DNA of 64,000 nt from Neolecta irregularis DAH-3 (GCA_001929475.1 LXFE01000211.1:1-64000), one strand, 5' to 3'. Numbered from the stretch's first letter, positions 35,974-49,077 are shown. A program made the numbers and translations. The notes: generated by a model from the letters alone, not told the origin.

Positions 35974-37409
35974 TCATATCTGCTTAATGACCTCCTCTCG
36001 ACCCATATTTGTTATTCTCAATTTGCTCCGGAAATCGTCCATTTCAACATATGCACCGCACAACCTGCGATTTCCCGTAAAGGCAGACCGTCCATGTAAT
36101 ACCCTCCAATTATTGAAAACTATGGAGATTAGTAATACAGATGGTGAAATGACATGCTCAGTGCTCGGCCTGGTCTTAGCTGTTCCCAAAACTCATTTTC
36201 CTTCATCGTCAGTACAGTGTCCCACTTCTTAATTGCATTATAGAATTCTTCAACGCTTTCACCCTCACCCCAGAAATTCATGGTTGACCGATCGTTATTG
36301 TTCCATCTAATTTGATACAAATCAGCGGTAGTAGGATCATGATTCAGCACTGGAAGTCCGTAATCTACACTAGGTTGGATGCAAACATTCTCATCTCCTG
36401 CACTGTGTGTCGGTATCCTAATTTTGGATAAAAGTTTGTAGGCATCTGGATGTTGTTCCCGTAAAACTTTGGCAGCTCGGAAGCCATCTACTAATAGGGA
36501 TTCTCCACCCCTGCCGTCGAACTCTAGAAGATGAAATATCTGTAAACCTGCGGGTTGCGTGAAGTACCTTTAACAGATTAGGGCCTGAATAGACTGAGAA
36601 ATACGTTGTGTCTGTATGTGCTTTCAAAGCCAATGTTGTGTAGGCTGTGTCCTTATGATCAAGATTGCTGGTAAAATCCCAGAACCCGCCATAATGGGTA
36701 GGTTTAACGAACGCTATCCTTTCAACTAGTTTTTGTGTAGCTTCTGGAGTCGATGGAACGCCATCAATGAAAGAAAAGCCGTATCCTTCCTAAAGTATCA
36801 CTGGGTGATACCAACCCATAAGATACGATATTAGCTGTCCACTTGGCGACACCAGCATCCGAGACCATTACTTCCTTATAATCAGCAGTAGGAGGAGATT
36901 CCATAATTTCGGATCCCCACAAGTGAAGACTAAGAAATCAGGCAAATAATGTTGCAAAATTTGTATACGGCCGAGTTTTCTTCTTCTCCAAACGAGGTCT
37001 ATATGAATGCCTATATAACCAGTCCCATGGGTATATGCTCGTATGCACATTTTTCTGCCCTGTATCTCTTAAATCGATCTCTCTGATGGAAGGCTTACAT
37101 TTTATCCGCAATCCTTCCTCTGAGTTTTCTATTTCCTGAGGCTTGATATCCAATGGAATCTTCTGGATCAATCAAAAGTCTACCATAGGAAATATACGCT
37201 AAAAGTATCGAGAAGCCTTTGCAGAGTCTGCTGGTGAAAACATTCGGAACATCGACAATGATCTCTTAACCAGATATGATGACTCGGGGTTAATCCCAAT
37301 TGAAGATACCAATATACAATGAACTTGTCCTTCCCTCCTCCCAAGGTATGTGCACATTTCGATCGTCTATCGATATTTGATGTAGTCTAGAAGGTCTTGC
37401 ATTTGACAT
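35974..37409 (-). CDS. Trimethyllysine dioxygenase (carnitine biosynthesis)
   Basis: Seven exons (37409-37318, 37282-37198, 37162-36969, 36929-36827, 36789-36605, 36567-36158, 36119-35974), 404 residues, the family length. This Fe(II)/2-oxoglutarate oxygenase hydroxylates N6-trimethyllysine, the first step to carnitine. The N-terminal part has the zinc-site string HIWLRDHCRCSECFH; the catalytic fold has YPWDWLYRHSY, WGSEI, the iron-binding HxD in AHTDTTYF, GGESLLVDGF, LNHDPTTADLYQIRWNNNDRS and the distal motif FNNWRVLHGRSAFTG followed by RRLCGAYVEMDDF, which distinguishes it from gamma-butyrobetaine hydroxylase. Intron 36120-36157 has a GC donor (A|GCATGT) and gives GRALIFNNWRVLHG. Confidence 0.92.
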
Positions 37410-37706
37410 AAAAGCAGACTTCAAAAATTAGTACTTTGTATAATGAAGTTCACCTGAGACAATGTGCGCTTTGCGGGATACTGGCTACCAGAAAGAAATG
37501 ACTTTTGATGGGGACTTAACGCAAGAGTCCTGATATTTTTCCCCGTTTGAAGTGAAAAACATGGATGCAATGTTCGTACGTTTAGTCTCATCGATATTTT
37601 TTCTTTAAATACTTGCGGGTGGTGTATGGAAGGCTATCAGTATTGAGACAACCTCCGCAATTTATCTTCGACCAACCACTCTCTGCTCGTTTGGAGTCAA
37701 CAGAAG

Positions 37707-38940
37707 ATGTCGGATTTCTTAAGGAAGTATATCAGAGATCTGGCCATTGCTATCCCAACTACCTTTGCGATCTATGTGCTTATGAAGTACGCCGTAGCGG
37801 CTCTTGATCCTGACAGCCAAAAAAAGTCAGAGGCAAAGAATAAAAGTAAAGCTATCCTGAAACGTATCGCACAGTCGAGGAATGATTTGGCCTTGAATGA
37901 CTACGAAGAGATAGTAGCCGGGGAAGTAATCGTTCCGGAGGATATCAACATTAAGTTTAATGGCACGTGTGTTATCCATACAAGACTCATTTTTGAAGAT
38001 ATCGGAGGGCTCGACGATATTATCGACAGCTTGAAGGAGAGCGTCATATATCCGCTCATGTACCCACAACTTTTCAGAACTGCTTCAGGGCTTATTGGAT
38101 CACCGAAAGGAGTCCTGCTATATGGACCGCCTGGTATATGACCTGGTTACTCGCTCAGTGTATTCATGAATAGGTTGCGGGAAAACAATGCTTGCCAAAG
38201 CCCTCGCTGCAGAATCAGGAGCTACATTCATTAATATGCATGTGTCCACATTAACGGATAAATGGTTTGGGGAATCTAATAAACTTGTTTCCGCTTTGTT
38301 CTCTCTTGCAAAGAAGCTACAACCTACAATCATCTTCATCGATGAGATCGATAGTTTTCTACGCGAGCGATCAAAGAACGATTTCGAGGTGACTGGAATG
38401 ATGAAAGCAGAGTTTATGAGGTTCATTCACATCTCTTACGATTTACTTATAGGACAGTCTTTGGGACGGATTAATGACTGGGGATGATTTGCAGATCATG
38501 GTTCTTGGAGCTACAAATCGTCCCTATGATATCGATAAGGCTATCCTAAGACGAATGCCGAAGCAATTCTCTGTAAAGCTACCAGATATGGCTCAACGGA
38601 AGAGGATACTCGAATTGGTAAATATTCTTGTTCTCCGGGCTGAGATTAGATGCTTCGGAATTCTTTGCTTGAGGAAAGCTTCCCTCTTGACTCCCTCGTT
38701 ATGCGAACTACAGGTCTCTCTGGATCCGACATCAAAGAGATTGTTCGGAACGCAGCTATGGCTCCTCTCCGCGAATTTGTAAGGCAAAAAGGTGCTTCAA
38801 GAGAAGAACTTGCTAAGGCTGCTGCAGAAGGGATTGAACTTCGGCCTTTGGCGATCAATGACTTTCATGTCAATACGATAGTCAATGGAGTAGTGGATTC
38901 CGGCTATACATCGCCACCGCTGGTTGAGCAATGTGATTGA
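37707..38940 (+). CDS. msp1: AAA-ATPase Msp1/ATAD1, tail-anchored protein extractor
   Basis: Five exons (37707-37962, 37999-38133, 38174-38420, 38458-38617, 38650-38940), 362 residues, the same length as yeast Msp1. It is anchored in the outer mitochondrial and peroxisomal membrane by its N-terminal segment ([22 protein letters not shown]) and pulls out mislocalised tail-anchored proteins. Seen: [20 protein letters not shown] (Walker A), [11 protein letters not shown] (Walker B), [25 protein letters not shown] (sensor 1/Arg finger region) and [16 protein letters not shown]. Intron 37963-37998 is 36 nt with a GC donor (G|GCACGT) and no stop; removing it gives [11 protein letters not shown] as in the family, so retention would insert 12 residues. 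Confidence 0.93.
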
Positions 38941-39115
38941 CCCATGATTACATAGGCCTTGGTCGCATTTGTTGAGGTTGTTTTTGGCATTTTCATGCAA
39001 TGATATTATATGTAGAATACAAATAGGTAGAGGTTTGGTAGGTTTGCGTCAAGAGTGACCATCGGGCACACGTGTTGACATATTTGATTCCCGACGAAAC
39101 ATTCTGCTTTTGCTA

Positions 39116-40574
39116 ATGGAAGATTCAGGTAAAACAGAAGCTAGATCTAGCTGGACGGTATGCGTTCCGATCTGCTACAGTATCATATTGACTGGATCGA
39201 AGGGATTTTTGAAAACACTTTCCACATTCACTGGTGATCTTTCGCAACTCACAGCCCCATCTTTTATCCTTTCTGGAACAAGTCTCTTGGAATATAGCGC
39301 CTACTGGGTTTGTGACTGGAAAGTGATCATTCAAGTTTTAATATGAGAAAGGCCGAACATCCGAACCTCTTCGCTCAGGCTGCAAAGGAATCCGATGAAG
39401 AAAGGCGAGCTTTGGCTGTACTGAAGTGGTTCCTAGCGACCCTAAAGGGACAGTTTGCTGCTCGCAATGAAACTGTGTGTCATTATCATACCCATGCTAA
39501 GCCTTTTAGTCCGGGAGGTACTAAATTAACGTTCACTTAACCGATCTCAGAATGTTTAGTGAAAAGAAGCCATTGAACCCTGTCCTCGGCGAAATTTTTC
39601 ATGGATCGTGGGCAGCACATGGCGATGTTGGTGAGACTGTTCTCCTAGCCGAGCAGGTCTCTCATCATCCCCCGATTGCTGGTTTTTGCCACACACTGTC
39701 ATGAGAAATCTGACATCCAGCTTATAAAATCCAAAACAAGAAAGCTGGCGTCATTTATCGAGGATTCAACGGACAGAAAAGCGGATTCACCGGTCGAACT
39801 ATTAGCGTTAAGCAAGTGGGTCATGGGATCTATCATCTTGATCAACAGAAAGAAGATTACCTCATTACTTTTCCCAATCTCAGGCTTGAGGGACTTCTTT
39901 TTATGGCTCCATATGTCGAACTGAGCGGTTCATCATATATTGTTTCATCAACCGGGTATGTAGCTACCATTGACTATTCTGGTCGGGGTTGGCTTAGCGG
40001 CATCAAAAATTCGTTCACTGCTACATTGAGTAAAGAGTCGGGTGGTCTTAAGGGCGCAACTTTGCATACTATTAGCGGTGTCTGGACTGGGAGCTCGAAA
40101 ATCAGGAATGAAATGACCAAGAAGGAAACTCCTTTTTGGGATTCCTCAACTAATGCACCTCGACATTTGAATGTTGAGCCCCTCTTGGTAGAGTTTTCTA
40201 TGTATTTATTGTCTGACGTACTAGAAACAAGAAAGATATAATTCGCGACTGTTGTGGGAAAAAGTTGCGAAAGCACTTGCTGCAGGCGACTTTGATCTTG
40301 CAGGTTCTTGGAGTTTGTACGAAAGAAGCTGATTATATTTAAGGCAAGGAGAAGTCCGAGATTGAGAACTGGCAACGAAATCTGCGCAAAGAGGAGAGGG
40401 GGAGAAATGAGCCATGGGTACAGCGTTACTTCGAATGGGTTGAACTCGAGCCCATATCATCGAAATTGGTATGTCGATATTCACCTCCATTGTTCTGAAT
40501 ATTTCCAGTCGAAATTTCTACCGGCCAAGAATTCCGAAGAGAGTAGCTTCAGCAATGCCTGGATACCCAAGTAG
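39116..40574 (+). CDS. kes1: Oxysterol-binding protein, Kes1/Osh4 type
   Basis: Eight exons (39116-39157, 39203-39307, 39352-39476, 39551-39681, 39721-40187, 40225-40303, 40344-40468, 40509-40574), 379 residues. It is a stand-alone ORD lipid-exchange protein (sterol for PI4P) without PH domain or FFAT motif. Landmarks: [20 protein letters not shown] (lid), [47 protein letters not shown] with the OSBP fingerprint [33 protein letters not shown] and WQRNLRKEE. The first intron (39158-39202, 45 nt) has no stop and is divisible by three. The third intron was modelled as 39477-39550 because it gives [15 protein letters not shown]; the exact donor is the least certain point. Confidence 0.9.
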
Positions 40575-40754
40575 AACGATAATTCGTAGATCGTCTTCTT
40601 GTCATATGCTAGTAATATTTAAATCCAAGACACTACTATCGTAGTATAACTTTCTTAGATAATCAAATTGTGTGGCGCCCCTATATGCCTATTCAGGAAT
40701 TTCTAGAGTGTTGCAACTCCTCCACCCCATTAATTGTGGCCACGATTCATAACG

Positions 40755-42988
40755 ATGGAAATTGCTAGCAGTTTAGTGAGAGCTGCTGAAGATGCCGTTG
40801 CAGAGAGAAAGATGAAGGTAAAGAATAAATTGGAATCGACAATGCTAACCAGGAAGACGGCTTTTATGCTGTTGAATAATGCAGCCGTAACACTACTCCA
40901 GGCAATGCAAGATTATGAATTCCAGGGAGAGAGTAGCTTCTGAACAGAAAACCGGGCTGAATTGCAGGATATTTGGCTGTTCATTCTTTTGCAAATGTTG
41001 CGAAACTCATTCCGCATCTTGCAAGTGTGGTTTCAACAATGGCAACCATAACAGAACGCTTGCAACCTCGTTCTTCGTCCCTTAGGGATCAACCAAAGCG
41101 ACCCTCCTCACCTACGTCGTCGATAAACGAGAATATTCCTAGCATACCTACCCCCTTGATCTTGCAGTCTTATTTATCAGCGTGTAATGAATTAGTTGCC
41201 ACGAACTCAAAATTGAAATCCCTTACTCCAAATGTTTCATTACAATCGCATAGAAGGTTGATTGAATTACGAGCATTATATCAGCTACAAATTGATCAAA
41301 TTGAGGGGAAAATGAAATCAGGGAGTGAATTATCCATAGCTCGGATCCGGTCTCCTGGCGATATCGCCAAAGTTATCGTTTCTATCTCTGCACGTCTACA
41401 ATCGGATGATTCTAAATCGAAGAAAGGTTGGTTGGAATATCTAGAGAACCTTACCGCGCACCTCATCGTCAAAAGCGCGAATGAATCAACTGAAGCCGGT
41501 GCCGAAGCTTTGCAAAAACTGATTTCAACAGCCGAGCTTCTGTTAACGAAATACAAAGATTATGAAGCAGGCGACAGCGTGTTGCGAGGAATTGAGCATT
41601 CATCTGTCACTCGATTAGTGTCGATGTGGGGTTCGGCCAGCCCATCAATCCTCAAAACGCGTACTACATTACGCTCAATTGTTCCTCCAAAAAAGCCAAA
41701 AAAACTCGCTGAAGTACAAGCAGATGAGCAAATTGAATGTTGGCTACTAAATCAAGCCTATGTTCAAAATAAGCATTTGTTGAGACAGAGTTATCTTGCA
41801 GAAGCAAAAAGACCAGAAGAGGTAGATCCTCAAGATCGAGCAAATAGAGCCCAAGCTCTTGTTGCGTCACTTACTATGGAAGCAAATATACCTTCGCCTC
41901 CAAGAACTCCTCTTCCTCCCGGCGGGTTGCAATCTTTGATCAATGCCCTGTTGACAAAACAACCGATGAGGTCCTCGTCAACGGTAGTTGCATCCCATTC
42001 ATCGGACGTCTGGTCACCGAGCAGTGGACCTTTGGCTAGTCATTCGAAGCCAACGTTATCTACTTCTCTTACCTCCGTGTCTCGAGACCAAAGTCCATTT
42101 TCTCATCCATCGCAGAATGGGACCCATCTTCAAAGAGAGATAGATGCAGATTTGATGTCTCTTACGGATAGCGTCGAACATACGCCTCCATCTAGTCATG
42201 ATTCGTTCGAATGGGCATCTGACGGAGAAGGCGACGAGTTGCGCGAATTAACGAGACAAACTGTTCAGAAAGTCATGGACGAAATGAAAAGGACGAAGGA
42301 AGATGTCTCGAGAAGAACTTCAACTGCACTTCAGGAGGCTCAGAGAGCACTTAACGAAACAAAGGATGCCGTCGAACCACTTGAAAGGGGACAAGTGGAG
42401 GATCCTTGTGGAACTTCAATCCCTTCTGAAGCACCCGATGAAGACGCAACGGAAATGGCCAAGATGAGCGAAATGAAAAAGACTGTGCTGTCGTTGGCGG
42501 ATGCTGCAACCAATCTAAATTCAGACTCAATTGAAGTCGTTGAACAAATTGGAGGCATTGAAGTACCGTCTGATTTTCCGCATGCCAAAGCCGAAGAACA
42601 ACACCCAGGTTCCTTTGAAACTATGAACCAGTGTTCTTCTCAATCGCAACCCTGTCTTCAAGGTACAGCGTCTCACAAACGTCCCGACTCACGAGGTTCC
42701 GTCGTTTCGCAAGCTCCATCCAACGAAAGTCATCGTGCGACTTTGGGTAGTTTAAACTTCCTGGACCAACGACAACTTCTCAATCGTTCATCAAGATCTC
42801 TTGCTCGGGATGACACTCTGCATACTCGACGATCTAGCCTTTCGACAGAAAATCATGATCTGCTGCTGTCCCAGGAGTTTCAATCTAGGAAGGAGTTCCC
42901 GCTGAATAAGTCGCAAAGACAACAGGCTCGACGGGTGAAGAACGGTGGGGCCCATTGGAGAGGCGGAAAAACTGGCGGTGGTATATAG
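40755..42988 (+). CDS. Hypothetical serine-rich protein
   Basis: Two exons (40755-40932, 40968-42988), 732 residues. I do not recognise the family. Residues 1-90 are predicted helical (ASSLVRAAEDAVAERKMKVK, then a run rich in Ala/Leu), loosely recalling an MIT-like bundle. A second helical region at about 110-290 includes WLEYLENLTAHLIV and QKLISTAELLLTKY. From about 330 onward the sequence is Ser/Pro/Thr-rich and likely disordered, with a probable coiled coil (ELTRQTVQKVMDEMKRTKED) and a basic, Gly-rich C-terminus (RRVKNGGAHWRGGKTGGG). It might be a trafficking or cytoskeletal adaptor, but that is a guess. The gene is tandem to kes1. Confidence 0.75.
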
Positions 42989-43157
42989 TGTTGCGAGGGT
43001 TTTGGCAACTCTAATGAATCGAATGAAAAAGTAGAAATATTTATTCTTAAGCAATTCAGAACTACATAGCTAATAACAGCAAATAACTTGGATATTCATC
43101 AGCGAACTCTGGGAATTTATCAGTTAAAAGATTCGACTGTAGGAGAACACTCGATCC

Positions 43158-45905
43158 TCAATCGAAAAGAATGATACCCCATTCACACCCAAATCGTCTT
43201 GCAGTAACATTTCCGTGAGTATCTTCTCCCGACCAGGAGTATCCTGTCTTTTCCCACTGCACGATTAGCAATGAATATGAAACAAAGGGATACCAAGCTA
43301 CTACAAATAGAGCTCTAAGTGATCCATTATCAGAATAACCAGCAAGGATACTCATTGGCTCTCTTCCCTTCAAGCAAATTTTTCCTCTCCATTTTGCATG
43401 TAGGAGACCTGTCAGGTTCAAGGGACTTATATTTCCCGGGACATCCTCATCATAGTGAATAGCATCGACATATGACTTGCTTACTACAGGAGCACTGTCG
43501 ATTTCTGTCTCGAGGTTATGTGTAGCGAATCCCAGGGGACATTTCTCGAGCCGAGAAGGTTGAAAATCTTCATTGTTAGTTAGTGGAGAGTGTCCTAGTG
43601 CCCTTGTGGCGCTTCGTCGGCGATTCTTGTGGGGAGATGTATCTTCCTTTGAAGGAGAAATGCCATCTTCTTGGGTGATTTTTCTGCGCTTTTGTCTGTT
43701 TTGATGGGATTTCTGTTCACTTTCTGATCCAGCAGCGACATTCTGGATCAGATTTTGTGTGGACTGAAAATGGGATTGGTTTAGGGTTGTTTGAGGGACT
43801 CGTAAGCCTATTTGACGATGGTCGGTCGACTGTTGGACTTGAGTAGGTCCCTCTGTTCTTAGTGCTTGATCTGGGGAATCATGTCTTGGATTGGCTTGAA
43901 TTTCTGTTTTTGTAGTTACTGGACGATTGTCTGGCCTGTCTGAAAGCAGAAAAAAAGAGTTTATCGGTTTGGATACCACAAGAATTTGATTCCTTTGCCG
44001 GTGTCTCGAAGATTGCGGAGACGCTTGCCTCGGCTCATGCGATAACGGAGCGTTCGGATCTGGATATACAAAGGAAGCTGAAATTACTTCTGCCTCTCGC
44101 AGAGGAACTGAATGTTGTGGATTACGATTCTGCACATTATTCAATTTGGCCAATGTCCATGGATTGCTTAGCGAAGCACTGATTTCTTCATCTAAAAATC
44201 AAGATAGGTTTACGCGGGAGTGTTACCCTCTATTACATCTTCCTCTATCTCGATATGACCAATTATTGAATCTTCACTCTCTTCATCTGAATCGCTAGAG
44301 TTTTCCCCTTCAGCCATCGAAAATCTCCATGGGGTCTCAATAGGCTTTTTCGCGGGGCTACTTTTCGATGGCGTCGTTGCGCTTGTTAAAGCATGATATG
44401 CATTAAAGCTCTGGCGACGGTCGCTCTGGGGAGCTGTGCTTTCTGGATGAGGTGGCAGGGATTCTCTATGCAACGATGGATCAAAGATATTCAATGGGGA
44501 AGACGATGAACTTCTCCCGACAGAACATTGGATTCCTCGAGGGATTTTATTGTCATTTAATTCGAGTGAATAAGTAGAGTCGGGATTTATGTCTAACTGG
44601 CTTTCATCCTTCTTTCGGTTTAGATAGTTGTCGAACTCAGTACCCTGAGGGGTCTCTGCAGGGAGACTTTGCCTCGACTTTTGCCTAGGTGATATAACCG
44701 GGACCCTCTCTAAGACTCCGTAGACTGAAGCTAATAAATCTTCAAGCTTTGCAACAACTGTATCGAAATCGCGAAAAAGTACAGCATCTTTTGATGGTTC
44801 TAAGTTAGGATCATAAACTCCCTTGAGACAAACGATATTCAAGTAGTAGAAAGGGTCTGATAATTTTGTCGACTCACCGAGCGAATTCAAAATGTACTGC
44901 TTGACGAGTTTTGTGATTATTTTCAAATTGCCTCGCAAGCAGGTAGTTGGTCGATTATCAATGTATATAAAGTAACCTTTGCCATTTAGGAGGTGCACGT
45001 CTATCCTTAGTAAACTTGTGCCACCAGTGTATACTTTTTGATGGATCTGGCAAAAATGCTTCGATTCGTAAATCATTTGACAAGGCATCCTCGGACAGCT
45101 TGCTTTCGACCCATAGACAACTATTCGAAATCTCTTTTCCCAAAGTTTGGGAGATGGTGTCGGTTACTTGCTTCGTAGGCGCAACAACAGTATCGCGTAA
45201 TTTGCTTCCTCCCTTCACTTGCGACGAAAAACGTATTGACGGATTTACAATTGCATAGGTCGTTATGAGGTGTTTGATTTGAGCCGGAAGCTTTGTGGCT
45301 TGTTTCCTCGCGTTCTAGATCATTTGTATGCTGAGTCTGTTACTCCAGGTTACCTCTCGTCGAACTGGAAACAATGTAAAAATCTTCTTGATCGTGACCG
45401 TGGTCCCTCGAGCAGGAGATACATTCTTTTGACTACAAGTTATAGCTGAACGGATGATCAATGCATACGATATAATTTCTCCTTCTCTAGAGAAATAGTA
45501 AATAGTCCCAACTTTATCAGCATCAGTCTTTGTTGTTATGGACATTTCTCCCGCTATTGCAGCAATACTTGCCAGCGCTTCTCCCCTGAATCCGTATGTA
45601 CGAACCGACGGCAAGTCTTCGAAGCTCTCAAGTTTGCTAGTATAATATCTTTTTGCCATTGATCTTCGATCATCCACTGGTATCCCACGTCCATTATCTT
45701 TGACCGTGATTCCGTCCATTCCATTGTATTCTAAACTGATTGTTATGAAAGTGGAAGCCGCATCGACTGCGTTTCTAATCACGTAAGGCTTGTAATGCAC
45801 GGTAATTTACTCCACCAGTTCCTTCACGATATCTATTAGGCTTGTGATAACCTGTCCAGAGGAGATTGCTCTGACGCTTGCATCGTCAAGTTTTGTGATA
45901 GTCAT
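43158..45905 (-). CDS. MutL-homologue mismatch-repair protein (Mlh2/Pms1-like)
   Basis: Six exons (45905-45811, 45774-45469, 45432-45354, 45314-45035, 45000-44227, 44191-43158), 855 residues. The N-terminal GHKL ATPase is clear: ISSGQVITSLIDIVKELVEN (catalytic Glu and Asn), DNGRGI, and TYGFRGEALASI. The transducer domain follows, with GYFIYIDNRPTTC and EPSKDAVLFRD. The next 300 residues are a charged linker with NPWTLAKLNN, a string seen in Pms-type proteins. The C-terminal part shows no DQHA endonuclease motif and no obvious MutL dimerisation fold, which points to the non-nucleolytic Mlh2 (human PMS1) group, or to a diverged or mis-modelled C-terminus. Intron 45433-45468 is 36 nt and stop-free. 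Confidence 0.82.
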
Positions 45906-46300
45906 TAGAATCGAATTCGTAGACTCACAGCCGCTATGTTGTCATGGTAAATAACCTTGGGACCGCGCGGCGCGTCCCCTCATATCGATTAGTATAGTAT
46001 GATATAATGTGTCGTGCATGTTATATAAGAATAATGAATTTCCAAAATTGTTAGACTATAATATAAGATAAGGCTCATTGAAATGCAATCAATTATAATC
46101 ACAAGGTCGTCGCACAAAACCTGAGGCATCCAAGGATGGGAAAGTCATGAAAAAAGTAAGCCACTTCGGGTTTCTATCTGAAGGATATTTCAGACAAATG
46201 TGTTTTACAATAAAGCAACACTGGCAATACGTATGTAAATACTAGTTCTTTTTTTCCTCTCTCATATGATATATAGTACGAATATCTCAAAATTCCAATC
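45906..46300. other. Intergenic, no gene recognised
   Basis: AT-rich spacer of about 400 bp between the start of the MutL gene and the end of the Met10 gene. Nothing recognised. Confidence 0.5.
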
Positions 46301-48864
46301 TCAATACACTTCCAAGACGTATCTTGAATCATCCTTCAGTTGTTCAATTATTTTCTTCGTATTGGGCACCTTCTCCGCTTTCATGGATTTCGAGTGCATA
46401 ATAACCGCGTCCTCGAGGACTTGGGTGACATCAGGTACAGGCCAAATGGGCCCACAGAGGTAGAAAGAGCCATTTTCGACAATGAATGCATCGACTATTT
46501 CAGGAAGAGTGTTACGCATGATGTCTTGTATATAAACTTTATGAGGTTGATCCCGACTGAAAGCTTTTCCGAGTAGAGTGATGATTCCCGCATTTTCATA
46601 GGCTTCGAATTCATCTCCATATCTATACGGTAAGCGAAGCAAACGCATTCTCGTCTCATACAAATATTCCTCTCTTTGATGTCGAGAACCGAGATATAAG
46701 AAAACCTTCCCAATTGCGATTCCTTGTTGCTTCTGCCATGCACGATGTTCAACGAAAGCTCTAAACGGTGCAAGACCAGTCCCGAGACCAGCCATCAAAA
46801 TAGGCTAATAATTAACCAACTTATTAAGTCTTGATTTGCCTGAGTGTGCAGTTCCGGTAACTTCATGACAGAGGGTTTAATACTGACAGTCACTCTCGAT
46901 CCAACCTGCAAGTTTGAGAGATATCTCGTACAATGACCAAAGCGGGTTCGCTCCCAAGGATCCTGCCAGTTGACCACGACAACTAATAAATGAACACTGG
47001 TAGGATGAACTTTCTGTGACGAAGCAATTGAATACTCTCTCCGCTTCAAAGGCGAAATCATCTTGATCAATTCCTGGAAGGGAGGCCGAGCTGATTCGAA
47101 TTCCCGAAGGATATCAACATACGTAACCATCTCGACATCCGAGCGATGTTTAAATAAAACGGCACCTTCTGCGCTCGCTAATATTGATAACTTGCGCTTT
47201 TCAGCCTCATCCGTTGCGTAATCAGCCAATTCTCTATAAAATCGTTTCAGAGGTTTTCCGAACAAGTCAATATTCTGCATCGCAACCTGAAGGGTTGTTC
47301 TTGATTCGAAAACTTCTGTATCATCGCGAGATGGGAGTTCGATTATTTCATTTCCTTTTAGTCCGTAGAATTCAAGAAAGTCACAAGCTTCAGTAGGATC
47401 GTTCTGTCCATGTATTCCAAGGGCTTCCCCAATTTCATAATTCATGCTAGTTCCCGAGATATCAAATTCGATATGAAAGATGTTCCGATCATACGATTTG
47501 GGTGTCAGTCGTTTATTTTCTTGAACTCGAACTACATAGGTGTGTTCCGCAAGATCAGGCCTAAGTTTTAGCTGATAATTGAATGCCTCCTTGAAGCATA
47601 ATGCTTGTGCAGCTGAGTTCCATGAGGACATAGTCGTCACAGGTTCTAGAGGTTCATACCCCATATTCGATAGCGACGTCCCCGGATCAATATCAGTGGG
47701 GAGCGTAGAGACAGAAGACGAAGTTGATACGTCCTCACTAGCAACCGAAGAAGTGAAACACCAGTGGACATCTCCAACTGTGCGGGAAGGAGAATGATCT
47801 TCCTCAACAATTTGACTGAGTTGAGAAACAGTCCACTTCATACAAGGCAAGTACTTGAAATCTCGAGCTCTTGGCAATGGGGAGAATCGATTAGAATCAT
47901 AGATGGCCGCGATTATGTCCTGATATAAAATAGAATGAAAGTAGTTATCAGAAACTTCTCCGGCCTTTGAAACTTGCCCGAGAACGTCGATTCTTTTCGC
48001 TGTAGATGGAATTGCTGTTAATAATTCATCTTCATAAAATGGCCGAAATACTCGGACATTAATGAGACCAACCGAATCGCTAGAATCAATGTATTCCCTT
48101 GCAACTCGATACTCTACCGATCCAAATACGACGAGAACTTTTGATACCAGAGGCGAGCCGTAATATTCAAAAGGTGCATAGTTCGTTCCAAATGCAAGGT
48201 TAACTTTATGTAGGATCACCTTGGAGGGTTCTTCAGGTGATTTGAATGAATTTGTGCGTAAATCTTCAAGGATTGATTTGTACGCAGTATATACAGACCC
48301 ACTGTCGAGGTAAATCCTTGTTTCCTTCGCCAGAATAAGTCCATCGTAGACATGGGCTGTGGGCCGGTACAAAGCTGATAACGTTGCAAAAATCGACATA
48401 TGCTGAACTTCTTCCGCAAACCGCGAAGTGACCAATCCAAGATTATTCTCCCTAGCAAATTCTAACGCTGGAATGTAGTTTATTTGTGGGTTCATCTCTA
48501 GGTCGAAATCGATCGCAGCTACGTTGAAAACCAACGGGCTTGTCATACCAGCAAGATTCTTAGAGAGAGTGGATCTCATGTAGTCCAATGACTGAACAGT
48601 TGAAATGATTGCTCTAGGTTGGCGGCAGCTTCCTGGAGTCTGACTGAATTCTCCAAGGATGATTGACGCAGCGCCTGCTCGACTTTGAAGACAAAATATT
48701 CGGCTCGAAAGTTCGGGTTGATCTCTAGATAGCTGGGCTAAATGGCGACCGATATATGGAATCGTGTCAGCATAGGAATAGACCGAATAGGAGAGAACAA
48801 ATGCGATTTGCTCAATTAAATCCTGGACAGTATATTCTGACAATTCTGATAGAGTGGAAGACAT
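46301..48864 (-). CDS. met10: Sulfite reductase [NADPH] flavoprotein component
   Basis: Two exons (48864-46840, 46804-46301), 842 residues. It is the alpha subunit that passes electrons from NADPH through FAD to the hemoprotein Met5, reducing sulfite to sulfide for cysteine and methionine synthesis. The N-terminal 400 residues resemble the pyruvate-oxidoreductase-like part of fungal Met10 (LDSGSVYTAYKSILEDL, FGTNYAPFEYYGS). The C-terminal half is a ferredoxin-reductase fold: HIEFDISGTSMNYEIGEALG, RREYSIASS (FAD binding), VSIKPSVMKLP, then MAGLGTGLAPFRAF and the NADPH-binding YLGSRHQREEYLY and SFYLCGP. The single intron (46805-46839) has a GC donor (CAG|GCAAAT) and joins LHTQ to PILMAGLGTG. 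Confidence 0.93.
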
Positions 48865-49077
48865 GTGTGAGAATGTAAATAGTTATTTTCCATTTGGCAA
48901 CGTGTTAAGACAGTGTATTTATTGGATTGAGAATACGAGTGCAATTTAAAGGAGGGATGACGCAATCACGGGGAATTTCGCCGAAAGTCATGTTCCCTTC
49001 CTTACACACCAAATGCCAATCGTCTGTTAATAAAACTATTCAAACATCTGTATCTGGTTGAAAAGGTAGATTCATAT

